NCBI RefSeq assembly: GCF_003015185.1
Contig: NZ_CP027860.1
Location: 1,860,001-1,924,000 of the forward strand
Reading direction: 5' to 3'
DNA: 64,000 nt
Source: Ahniella affigens
GTDB lineage: Bacteria; Pseudomonadota; Gammaproteobacteria; Xanthomonadales; Ahniellaceae
Shown: positions 55,243 to 64,000 of the stretch, in pieces
Numbering within the stretch: the stretch's first letter is position 1
Layout of the letters: the number at the start of each line of letters is the position of its first letter
Made by a program: the position numbers and the translations under genes
The notes under the pieces: model-generated
Database searches by the model: none
The model's input: the letters and a program-made list of their open reading frames with translations, nothing else
What the model was told of the DNA's origin: nothing

Positions 55243-55677
55243 TCAGGGCGCGTTCGTCCAATTGCCGACTTCGGCGTTGAAGCCATCGCCGCCCAATTGG
55301 CCGTCGGCGCCCATCGAGTAGACATCGAACTCGCTGTGTTGCCCGGGCGACAGGTACTGATAGTCACGGCCCCAGGGATCTTTTGGCAGTTCCTGGATAT
55401 AGCCGCCGCTCTGCCAATTTGGCGCGTCCGGCGTGCCGGCTGGCTTGGTCAGCAGCGCTTGCAGACCTTGATCGGTACTTGGGTACGTGAAGTTGTGCAG
55501 CTTATAGAGATTCAGCGCGGTGGCGAGGGCCTGGACATCGGTTTTGGCCTTGGTCACGCGGGCCTTATCGACTTCACCAAAGAATTTGGGCACGACGATC
55601 GTGGCGAGAATGGCCAGAATGACCAGCACGACCATGATTTCGATCAGGGAAAAGCCTTGGCTGATTGGGCGCGGCAT
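55243..55677 (-). CDS. gspG: Type II secretion major pseudopilin GspG
   Basis: 144 residues. Prepilin site QG|FSLIEIMVVLVILAIL, then the GspG-specific LNFTYPSTDQGLQAL-type loop (HNFTYPSTDQGLQALL), KDPWGRDYQYLSPG and a calcium-loop-like EFDVYSMGADGQLGGDG. It forms the pseudopilus shaft. First gene of the operon; it is divergent from bioA with only 44 bases between the starts. No gspC, D, E, F, L or M gene is in the window. Confidence 0.96.
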   Translation of the reverse strand: MPRPISQGFSLIEIMVVLVILAILATIVVPKFFGEVDKARVTKAKTDVQALATALNLYKLHNFTYPSTDQGLQALLTKPAGTPDAPNWQSGGYIQELPKDPWGRDYQYLSPGQHSEFDVYSMGADGQLGGDGFNAEVGNWTNAP

Positions 55678-55721
55678 GATTTCAGGTTGTGTCGGGGAGA
55701 GGTAGCCGCGATCATAGCGGG

Positions 55722-57068
55722 ATGAATGCCGAATGGATGCGACGTGATCTGGCCGTGCTCTGGCACCCCTGTACCCAGATGCACGATCATGAGACGTTGC
55801 CCCTGATCCCCATTGCGCGTGGTGCGGGTGTCTGGTTGTACGACCATGACGGCCGGCGTTACCTAGATGCCGTGTCCAGTTGGTGGGTCAACTTGTTTGG
55901 ACATCAGAACCCACATATCAAGGCCGCCATTCAGACTCAACTGGATCGGCTGGAACACGTCATTTTTGCCGGATTCAGTCACGAGCCCGCCATTCGGCTG
56001 GCCGAGCGCCTGCTGGCCGTCGCGCCACCGGGTCTCGGCAAGGTCTTTCTTGCCGACAACGGCTCAAGCGCGGTCGAAGTGGCGTTGAAGATGAGTTTTC
56101 ATGCGCATCATCTGGCGGGACAGACACGGCCACGGTTTGTCGCCCTGCAAAACAGTTATCACGGCGAAACGCTGGGCGCCTTGTCGGTCGGCGATCTTGG
56201 CTTGTATCGCGAGTTGTACGAGCCGCTGTTGCTGCAGCCGCTCTTTGTCCCGAGCCCGGATGCCTATGAGGCGGCACCCGGCGAGTCGGCCGAAGCGTGC
56301 GCGCTGCGCGCTGCGGCGGTTTTGGCCGAAACCCTGGAACAGCACGCGCACGAGATCTCGGCGCTGATTTTGGAGCCGCTGGTGCAATGTGCGGGCGGCA
56401 TGCGGATGTATCACCCGGCCTATCTGCGCGAGGCCAGGCGTCTCTGTGATCAGTATGGCGTGCATCTGATTGCCGATGAAATTGCCGTCGGATTTGGCCG
56501 GACCGGCACGCTGTTCGCTTGCGAGCAGGCACAGATATCGCCGGACTTTTTGTGTCTGTCGAAGGGCATTACGGGCGGTTTCCTGCCGTTGTCGGCGGTG
56601 CTGATTCCGAACGCGATGTATGACCTGTTTTATGATCGCTACGAGACGCGCAAGGCGTTCCTGCACTCGCACAGTTACACAGGCAATCCGTTGGCGTGTG
56701 CCGCGGCCAACGCGGTACTCGATTTGTTTGAGGCGACGCCGGTGCTCAGCCGAATTCAGCACCTGGGGCAAACGTTGGAGCACGCATTGGCGCCGCTGCG
56801 GGAGCATCCCCATGTGGCCGATGTGCGTCGAACGGGGCTGATCGCTGCCGTCGAACTGGTGCAGAATCGGCAGACGCGGCAGCCCTTTCCATGGCAGGAG
56901 CGGCGCGGGCTTTTGGTGTATCAACACGGTCTGCAGCACGAAATGCTGCTGCGTCCGCTGGGCAACGTGGTGTATTTCATGCCGCCCTATGTGATTACCG
57001 ACGCGGAAATCGAGCAAATGGTCGCCGTGGCGCGAGTTGGTATCGAACGGGCCACCGCATCGCCCTGA
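55722..57068 (+). CDS. bioA: Adenosylmethionine-8-amino-7-oxononanoate aminotransferase
   Basis: 448 residues, class III aminotransferase. HPCTQMHDHE, DAVSSWWVNLFGHQNP and FLADNGSSAVEVALKM are BioA motifs, and Lys281 in LCLSKGITGG is the PLP Schiff-base lysine. It uses S-adenosylmethionine as amino donor to make 7,8-diaminopelargonate in biotin synthesis. The start at ATG 55722 gives MNAEWMRRDL; an upstream GTG would add 11 residues. rsmE follows. Confidence 0.95.
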   Translation: MNAEWMRRDLAVLWHPCTQMHDHETLPLIPIARGAGVWLYDHDGRRYLDAVSSWWVNLFGHQNPHIKAAIQTQLDRLEHVIFAGFSHEPAIRLAERLLAVAPPGLGKVFLADNGSSAVEVALKMSFHAHHLAGQTRPRFVALQNSYHGETLGALSVGDLGLYRELYEPLLLQPLFVPSPDAYEAAPGESAEACALRAAAVLAETLEQHAHEISALILEPLVQCAGGMRMYHPAYLREARRLCDQYGVHLIADEIAVGFGRTGTLFACEQAQISPDFLCLSKGITGGFLPLSAVLIPNAMYDLFYDRYETRKAFLHSHSYTGNPLACAAANAVLDLFEATPVLSRIQHLGQTLEHALAPLREHPHVADVRRTGLIAAVELVQNRQTRQPFPWQERRGLLVYQHGLQHEMLLRPLGNVVYFMPPYVITDAEIEQMVAVARVGIERATASP

Positions 57069-57195
57069 AGCCATAGCGGTTGTCTCGTGCGCTGACGTCA
57101 AACGAAGTCATGTGGTCGGACGGGTTGGTTTGAGCTCGGGCGTCCGCTCATGCTTAACTTCGGGCATTAGGGATGGGCCGGCAAAGGAGACCGCC

Positions 57196-57942
57196 ATGCG
57201 CAAGATTCGAGTTTATGTAGACGCGCCGATGCAGATTGGGCGCCAGGTGTCGTTGCCCGAGTTTGCCGCGCATCATGCAGTGCGCGTGCTCAGGTTGCGT
57301 GAGGGTGACCCGTTGACGCTGTTCAATGGCGACGGGCAGGACTATCACGGCGTGCTGTCGCACACCCGGAAAGACCTGGTGACTGTGACGTTGGGCAGCG
57401 CCGAGCCTGTTTCACGGGAGTCGCCGCTAAAGATTACGCTGATTCAGGCGATGGCACGCGGCGAGAAGATGGATCTGATTCTGCAGAAGGCTGCCGAGCT
57501 TGGGGTGACCAATGTATTGCCGGTAGTGACGGAGCGGACCGAAGTCAAACTCGAAGAGGATCGGCTCGACAAGCGCATGATGCACTGGAAGTACGTGCTG
57601 GCCAGCGCTTGTGAGCAGTGTGGGCGCGCTGAGGTTCCGAGTGTTGCGGCGCCCGTGGTGCTGCACGAGTTGCCGCAGCTGCTGGGTGCGAAAGCGGATG
57701 GCGAGCTTCGGCTCGCGCTGCATCCGGAGCCCGCTGGCAGTCCGGACTTGCCCGCACAAGTCACCTCAGTCTGTCTGTTGATTGGGCCGGAAGGAGGCTT
57801 GACGGCTCGCGATCTCGCTCAAGTCAAACAAGCTGGATTCCAGACGTTTGGCATGGGACCGAGAATCCTTCGTACCGAAACGGCTGGCCTGGCGGCGATT
57901 ACGCTGATGCAGGCGCGATACGGCGATTTTGCCGTAGCCTGA
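57196..57942 (+). CDS. rsmE: 16S rRNA (uracil-1498-N3)-methyltransferase
   Basis: 248 residues; AAAGGAG precedes the ATG. An N-terminal PUA-like domain is followed by the SPOUT knot: LQKAAELGVTNVLPVVTERT, LLIGPEGGLTARDL and GMGPRILRTETAGLAAI are RsmE signatures. It methylates U1498 of 16S rRNA with SAM. It is about 125 bases after bioA and probably shares its transcript. Confidence 0.95.
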   Translation: MRKIRVYVDAPMQIGRQVSLPEFAAHHAVRVLRLREGDPLTLFNGDGQDYHGVLSHTRKDLVTVTLGSAEPVSRESPLKITLIQAMARGEKMDLILQKAAELGVTNVLPVVTERTEVKLEEDRLDKRMMHWKYVLASACEQCGRAEVPSVAAPVVLHELPQLLGAKADGELRLALHPEPAGSPDLPAQVTSVCLLIGPEGGLTARDLAQVKQAGFQTFGMGPRILRTETAGLAAITLMQARYGDFAVA

Positions 57943-57965
57943 ATCACGCCAACTGCGGCTCGCAA

Positions 57966-58024
57966 AAAAGGGGGTGGTGTGTCAGCGCCAGCAGGGGAAC
58001 TAATCACTGGCACACCACACCCGG
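57966..58024 (-). terminator. Terminator of the ZnuD-like receptor gene
   Basis: On the minus strand: an imperfect stem GGGTGTGGTGTGCCAG / CTGACACACCACCCCC with a loop of about 28 bases, then TTTTTTG. Between the convergent rsmE and receptor genes. Confidence 0.6.
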
Positions 58025-58065
58025 GGAACCGGCGCCGGACCAGCCCGGCGCAACGTGTCGAATGG

Positions 58066-58115
58066 GTCCGACTCTGTGCCGGACTCAAAGCGAGCCGATC
58101 GTTCCAGGATGGACG
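58066..58115 (-). repeat. Dispersed hairpin repeat, copy 3 (diverged)
   Basis: On the minus strand the two blocks GTCCATCCTGGA and GAGTCCGGCACA occur with exactly 16 bases between them, as in copy 2 at 42711-42750; the 16-base spacer itself differs. The second block again starts a hairpin (GTCCG / CGGAC). It lies between the receptor stop codon and its terminator. Confidence 0.6.
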
Positions 58116-58129
58116 TATCCAGACTCGCC

Positions 58130-60088
58130 CTAGAAATAGAATCGGATCCCCGTCTGGAACGTTCGACCCGGCAGCGGAACATTGTCCTTGAGGAACGACG
58201 TGTGCAAGTGCGCTTCCTCGTCAGTCAGATTCTTCGCGCGGACAAACACTTCCCACTCGTTCTCGCCTTGAGTGAAGGCGTAGGCGGCACCTAGGTCAAC
58301 GGTGGTGAATCCCGGCGTTTCGGTCTCGAACTCGGCAACGTCGTCCTGACGCTGGTAATCCATCACCAGCAAGTCGGCACGCCAACCTTGCAGTTCCCAG
58401 TTTAGGCCGGCACCGACGCGCCCTGGGGCAATGCGCGGCAGGTTGCCGCCGTCATCGAGCTCGGCTCGGACGCCGTCGGTGAGTAGGCGCAGAGACCACA
58501 AGCCAGTGGCATTGTCAGCCAGTTGAACGTTGGCTTCGAGTTCAAAACCCTGAAACGTCGCATCGGCTTGCGACCAAGCGCGCAAAGGCAACGCTTCCTC
58601 GGTTTCGCCGGTGTCAGCGAGATAGATGAAGTCATTGAACTGGTTGCGATAGACGGTGCCTTGCAACGACCAGAAGTCGGACACAAAGTCGACGCCCAAC
58701 TCGAATTGATTGGCGACTTCGGTGCCGAGTTCCGGTTCGCCCAGTTCATAACTGCCGGTCGCCACGTGCACGCCATCACTGAACAGTTCTTCGGTCGTCG
58801 GCGCGCGTTCGGCGCGGTCATAGCCTGCCCGAAGATGCCACTGTTCGTTCAAGTCCCAATGACCGTTGATCGAAAAGCTGGTGCCGCTGAAGTCGCGGGT
58901 GTCGGCATCGGTTTCGATATCCGTTTGGTCCAAACGCAGGCCGAACTCCAGCTCAAACGCACCGAATTGCTTGCGTTCGATGCCAAAAATGCCCATGTCC
59001 TGGGTGTTGGCAGCAGGAATGAATGCTTCTTCGCCAATCGCTTGCAAGTCCTTGTCGGTCGCCGCGACACCAAACACGCCGCGCCAACCATGCCAATCGT
59101 CGTGAACGAGCTCCAGTCGCGCGTCGACGGCACCGACTTCAAAGCGCGTGCCAATCTCGTCACCTTCAAGTTCGTTATGGGAATAGTCCGTGTTGGCGAA
59201 TTCGACGTTGAGACGATCGAATCCCGGTAGCGGGCCGGACAACGAGCCTTTGCCGTCGATTCGCGTCTGCTCCAGATCGATGCGAACCGATTCCTCGTCA
59301 CCCGGAATGCCGTAGCGCGAGTCGAACTGGGCCGCCGAGACACCAAAGAACCCGCGCTGGCCGAAAATGCTGCCGCCGAGCGCGCCGCCCTGGGTATCGA
59401 TGGCCGAGTTGGCCAGTTGGTCGTCGCCATTCGCAAGGCCGGGTACGTTGACGTTGTCGGCGTTGCGATCGTACGCGTCGGCATGGAACAGGAACTGATC
59501 GTTGCCAGCATCCAACCGGGCCATGCCGGATCGCTCGTTGGCGCCGGTATCGCCGCGCAATTCGGCGCGGCCATGAATGCCGTCCACGGGTTGCTCGGCA
59601 ATACGGCCGTCGATCACGTTGACGATGCCGCCAATGGCGCCGGAGCCGTAGAGCAGGGTGGCCGGACCTTTCAGGACCTCGATCTGATCAGCCAGGAACG
59701 GCTCAATGGCCACAGCATGATCGACACTGACCGTCGATGCATCCTGTGTGGCCATGCCGCCACTCAGGATCTGCACGCGGGCGCCTTCTTGCCCGCGAAT
59801 GATCGGACGGCCGACGCCAGGCCCAAAATAAGTCGATTGCACCCCGGTTTGCGTGGCGACGGTCTCGCCGAGCGTGGCCGCACGATGGTCTTCCAGTTCC
59901 GCGCCTTCGATGACCTTGATCGGTTGCACGGTGTCGTCGCGACGGCCGAGCGGATCGGCACTTACCACAACGGCTTCGAGCTTCTTCTCATGGTGCTTGG
60001 CGCTGTCGGATCGCCCGTCTTCCGCCCAAGTCGCGGTGAGCGGCAGGGCAAACAGGATGGCGATCACCAACGGTTTATGACTGAGCAT
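58130..60088 (-). CDS. TonB-dependent receptor, ZnuD-like (zinc uptake)
   Basis: 652 residues. Signal peptide to about 22, a His/Lys-rich segment (SAKHHEKKLEAVVVSADPL), plug domain with GQEGARVQILSGGMATQDASTV (the ZnuD-type plug) and EVLKGPATLLYGSGAIGGIVNVID, then the barrel, ending in HTSFLKDNVPLPGR and FYF with terminal Phe. ZnuD-type receptors import zinc. The Zur-box-like site just upstream supports this. Confidence 0.9.
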   Translation of the reverse strand: MLSHKPLVIAILFALPLTATWAEDGRSDSAKHHEKKLEAVVVSADPLGRRDDTVQPIKVIEGAELEDHRAATLGETVATQTGVQSTYFGPGVGRPIIRGQEGARVQILSGGMATQDASTVSVDHAVAIEPFLADQIEVLKGPATLLYGSGAIGGIVNVIDGRIAEQPVDGIHGRAELRGDTGANERSGMARLDAGNDQFLFHADAYDRNADNVNVPGLANGDDQLANSAIDTQGGALGGSIFGQRGFFGVSAAQFDSRYGIPGDEESVRIDLEQTRIDGKGSLSGPLPGFDRLNVEFANTDYSHNELEGDEIGTRFEVGAVDARLELVHDDWHGWRGVFGVAATDKDLQAIGEEAFIPAANTQDMGIFGIERKQFGAFELEFGLRLDQTDIETDADTRDFSGTSFSINGHWDLNEQWHLRAGYDRAERAPTTEELFSDGVHVATGSYELGEPELGTEVANQFELGVDFVSDFWSLQGTVYRNQFNDFIYLADTGETEEALPLRAWSQADATFQGFELEANVQLADNATGLWSLRLLTDGVRAELDDGGNLPRIAPGRVGAGLNWELQGWRADLLVMDYQRQDDVAEFETETPGFTTVDLGAAYAFTQGENEWEVFVRAKNLTDEEAHLHTSFLKDNVPLPGRTFQTGIRFYF

Positions 60089-60112
60089 GGCGGGGCCCTT
60101 GGATTGAAGTTG

Positions 60113-60130
60113 GAAATGTTATAACATCAC
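60113..60130. promoter_or_regulatory. Zur-box-like operator shared by the receptor and MerC genes
   Basis: GAAATGTTATAACATCAC contains the perfect palindrome ATGTTATAACAT (60116-60127), matching the gammaproteobacterial Zur pattern GAAATGTTATAACATTTC. It lies 28 bases before the receptor start and 45 before the divergent MerC-domain gene, so one site could repress both under zinc sufficiency. Confidence 0.72.
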
Positions 60131-60174
60131 CAAATCAGCTCGACAAGTGAGAGATTTCCCTGGACACTGCACTG

Positions 60175-60618
60175 ATGAAACATGCAAATTGCGACCATGA
60201 CCATCGTCATGGTCCACTCACTCGATTCGATCAGTTCGGTGCGATCGCCGGGTTGTTGTGCGCATTGCATTGCGCGTTGCTGCCGTTGTTTGTCGGCCTG
60301 TTGCCGAGTTTCGGACTGGAGTTTTTTGGCAGTCACGCCTTCGATATCTGGATGGTCTGCTTTCTTGGCGTATTCGCGTTGATCGTGATCAGTCTGGGTT
60401 ATGCGGTGGATCGCGCCTTTGTGGTGTGGTCCATGATTCTGGGGGGGCTCGCAATCATGGGGCTTGGCCTGTTACCGGGCTTGTGGGCATGGGCGCATGC
60501 CTTGCTCTTGGCGATTGGTGGCATGTCGGTGGCGCTTGGGCATTGGCTGAATCGCCGCGCGATTGCGCTGGGCTCGCCCGTTACGCATCTGCTCCGGTTG
60601 CGATCGCTGATCGATTGA
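60175..60618 (+). CDS. MerC-domain membrane protein
   Basis: 147 residues with four predicted helices. The His-rich N-terminus KHANCDHDHRHG could bind metal, and LLCALHCALLPLFVGLLP carries the Cys-x2-His-Cys pattern of the MerC first helix. Classical MerC transports mercury, but there is no mer operon here; sharing a Zur-like site with a zinc receptor suggests a role in zinc entry across the inner membrane. That role is inferred. Confidence 0.82.
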   Translation: MKHANCDHDHRHGPLTRFDQFGAIAGLLCALHCALLPLFVGLLPSFGLEFFGSHAFDIWMVCFLGVFALIVISLGYAVDRAFVVWSMILGGLAIMGLGLLPGLWAWAHALLLAIGGMSVALGHWLNRRAIALGSPVTHLLRLRSLID

Positions 60619-60739
60619 AATAGCGCGCTCGAATACTCGCGTCTGGTGGCGATGCGCCAACGCGCCAACGCTCCTGAGTTCGTACCGAGTCCAAATGGCC
60701 ATCACAGGCTTTGATGCCGCGCCGTGGCGGCGAACAACG

Positions 60740-60792
60740 CAACGCCCCGATGGCGCTGCTGACCCAAGGGGCCAGGGTGCATCGGGGCGTTG
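60740..60792. terminator. Long inverted repeat between merC-like gene and glnK
   Basis: A perfect 13-bp stem CAACGCCCCGATG / CATCGGGGCGTTG with a 27-base loop between convergent genes. TTT follows on the plus strand. It probably serves as a terminator or 3' stabiliser, perhaps bidirectionally. Confidence 0.55.
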
Positions 60793-60830
60793 GTTTACCG
60801 GCAGCCGATCGGCGACCGGCAGGTCAAGTG

Positions 60831-62499
<1,669 letters not shown>

Positions 62500-62791
62500 T
62501 GGTCGGTCTCCGGGGTGGGGGCTACCCGAAACTCGCAAGGGCTTGATGGAGCCGTTGTTCTAATTTCTGCACAATTTTCAGGTCTTATTCCCGAATACGA
62601 TTGCGCTGCACAAAACCTTTCAATTTTCTGAGGAATATGACTAAGCTCGAAGTCCCGCAGTGCAATATCCGGCGCTTTTTTGGCGGTCGGCGCTTGCCTG
62701 GACGCTGTCGAGCAGCGTCGTGGCTGGATGAATTTCGTCCAAGCCGGTAGCGTGCCGACGCAATCGCGAAGCTGCTAGGCTAGTCAACAAC

Positions 62792-63220
62792 ATGCCCCAG
62801 TTCGATCTTTCAACGTCTACCGCAGAAGTCATCGCGGCCAGTACCTATCGGCGTATGCCGGGGGTATATCGCTACGTGCGCGTACGCGAAGTGCGTCACC
62901 CCGAGCGGCATCTCCTGGTGACCCGCGACGAGCGCGAGGTCACGGTGGTCACATTGAGCGAACATCTGATCGACGAGCCTGTGATCGAAACCAGTGCCCG
63001 CTCCTGGGTCTTGTTTGTCGTCGATTGTGCGAAGCCCTTCTTCTGCGTCGGTTTCATCGCGCACACCACCGCCTATTTTGCCAAGGCGGGAATTGACGTG
63101 CTCGTCGTTTCAACCTTCAGCCGGGACTATTTCATGGTCCAGCGCGAACATGCCGACTTAGCCGAGCAGGTGCTGCAGGACGCGGGCTTTGCGGTCGGCA
63201 AGGAAGCTCGCGTCGCTTGA
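62792..63220 (+). CDS. ACT-domain protein (CASTOR/ACT_7-like)
   Basis: 142 residues. The C-terminal half (FFCVGFIAHTTAYFAKAGIDVLVVSTFSRDYFMVQ) is an ACT domain of the small stand-alone type; the N-terminal half contains YRYVRVREVRHPERH. These proteins bind small ligands such as amino acids, but the ligand here is unknown. It is convergent with the DUF885 gene and divergent from amtB. Confidence 0.82.
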   Translation: MPQFDLSTSTAEVIAASTYRRMPGVYRYVRVREVRHPERHLLVTRDEREVTVVTLSEHLIDEPVIETSARSWVLFVVDCAKPFFCVGFIAHTTAYFAKAGIDVLVVSTFSRDYFMVQREHADLAEQVLQDAGFAVGKEARVA

Positions 63221-63322
63221 TTTGGCACCAATCGGACGGAAGCCCACGGAACGCCGTGGTCAACGACGTTCTGTGTGCGTTCGGTGCGTCGACCTAGGGC
63301 CGACGCTTACCGCGGTTGCCGC

Positions 63323-64000
63323 TCAGGATTGCGGCTTTTTCTTGGCCAGCCAGCGGTCAATCTTGGCTTCCAGCACGTCCAAGCGGACGCTGCCGTCGCG
63401 TAGCACTTCGGCGTGGAATTCGCGCGGATCAAACTGGTCTCCCAGCGCTTGTTCGGCGCGCGCCCGAAGTTCCAGGATCTTGAGTTCGCCAATTTTATAC
63501 GCCAGTGCCTGACCCGCAATCGCAATATAGCGCTCTGTTTCGGACACAGCATCGGTATCGCTGGTGGCAGAGTTGTCCTTCATGTACTGAATGACTTGCT
63601 CGCGGGTCCAGCCTTTGGCGTGGATGCCGGTGTCCACCACTAGTCGGATGGCGCGCCACAGTTCCGCTTGCAGTCGACCGAAATATTGATAGGGGTCCTG
63701 ATACACACCCAGTTCCTTGCCAAGCGATTCGGCATAAAGGCCCCAGCCCTCGGCAAACGCAGTTTCCCCACCGAAGCGCCGGAACATCGGCAAATCGGTC
63801 AGTTCTTGTTGCAGCGCGATCTGGAAGTGGTGGCCCGGAATCGCTTCGTGCAGGAACAGGCTCTCCTTGTCCCAGGTCTTGCGCGACTTCAAGTCGTAGG
63901 TGTTGACGTAGAAAATGCCCGGCCGCTTACCGTCTTGACTCGGGCCTTGGTAGCTGCCACCAGCCGAGGAGGCCGCGCGGAAGGCTTCCACCGGGCGAAT
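63323..64000 (-). CDS. DUF885 family protein (putative metallopeptidase-like), 3' part
   Basis: The C-terminal 225 residues of a gene that continues past the right edge; the frame is open through position 64000 (IRPVEAF...). HEAIPGHHFQIALQQE is the HExxGH-like motif of DUF885, and FGGETAFAEGWGLYAE supplies a downstream Glu, as in gluzincin-type zinc peptidases. Full-length relatives are about 600 residues and often exported lipoproteins, so the missing part would tell its location. Confidence 0.88.
   Translation of the reverse strand: MRPVEAFRAASSAGGSYQGPSQDGKRPGIFYVNTYDLKSRKTWDKESLFLHEAIPGHHFQIALQQELTDLPMFRRFGGETAFAEGWGLYAESLGKELGVYQDPYQYFGRLQAELWRAIRLVVDTGIHAKGWTREQVIQYMKDNSATSDTDAVSETERYIAIAGQALAYKIGELKILELRARAEQALGDQFDPREFHAEVLRDGSVRLDVLEAKIDRWLAKKKPQS

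Noticed and set aside
57408-57423. parS-like sequence (TGTTTCACG) inside rsmE
   Set aside because: Only the left half matches the parS palindrome; the right half (GGAGTC) does not.
62500-62791. Sigma-54/NtrC promoter upstream of amtB
   Set aside because: No TGGCAC-N5-TTGC pattern; two CTGCACAA motifs are too weak to call.
63245-63260. Terminator hairpin CCACGG-AACG-CCGTGG after the ACT-domain gene
   Set aside because: The stem is perfect but short and no T-run follows on either strand.

Overview
The window reads as a GC-rich (roughly 60 percent) chromosomal segment of a gammaproteobacterium of the Xanthomonadales (Lysobacterales) type. This is an inference from gene content and order: an sdhCDAB-sdhE-ygfX block, prfB with a classic programmed frameshift followed by lysS, bioA next to rsmE, type II secretion pseudopilin genes, several TonB-dependent receptors, REP-like palindromes, and secreted proteins with a short C-terminal F-E tail. 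Nothing looks like a prophage, plasmid, insertion sequence or CRISPR array. Most of the window is dense housekeeping DNA.

Layout. 0-9.3 kb: a secreted prolyl oligopeptidase lipoprotein (-), DNA polymerase IV, a 600-base palindrome-rich gap, then an iron-uptake operon (tonB-like gene, siderophore receptor, FMN alpha-hydroxy-acid oxidase homologue, PiuC-type dioxygenase) behind a Fur-box-like dyad. 9.3-13.7 kb: tRNA-Arg(TCG), an APC amino-acid permease, a NUDIX hydrolase, a PhnD-like binding protein and a YgfZ-like protein. 13.8-18.5 kb: the succinate dehydrogenase operon with assembly factors at both ends (SdhAF4-like, SdhE) and a small Mpo1-like membrane protein between sdhA and sdhB. 18.8-24.6 kb: one 1922-residue secreted protein combining a BNR/sortilin-like propeller, a P-domain and a gingipain-like (C25) peptidase domain. 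24.7-30.3 kb: prfB-lysS, an esterase, and parA-parB. 30.3-34.4 kb: an intergenic inverted repeat, a secreted cysteine-pair repeat protein, and a translationally coupled trio (RimK-associated protease, RimK, M50B-like membrane protein). 34.6-38.3 kb: grpE-dnaK-dnaJ with sigma-32-like promoters.

38.4-50.6 kb is the most accessory-looking part: a polysaccharide deacetylase, a GrpB-family protein, a LysR regulator divergent from a DJ-1/PfpI plus NADP-oxidoreductase pair, a decayed secreted-protein gene next to a three-hairpin repeat, an orphan molybdopterin oxidoreductase, a broken copy of a signal-peptide coding region, a 943-residue secreted protein and a flavin amine oxidase. 50.6-57.9 kb: a GNAT protein coupled to a RoxA-like ribosomal oxygenase, the gspGHIJK pseudopilin block, bioA and rsmE. 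58-64 kb: a ZnuD-like receptor and a MerC-domain protein sharing a Zur-box-like operator, amtB-glnK, an ACT-domain protein, and the 3' part of a DUF885 gene that runs off the right edge.

How it fits together (inference): metal acquisition is represented twice, once under a Fur-like site and once under a Zur-like site. Large exported proteins share the window with part of a type II secretion apparatus. Three secreted-protein genes or remnants end in a similar F-[AC]-x-x-F-E tail, which with the gingipain-like protein and the dispersed hairpin repeat are the least explained features here.
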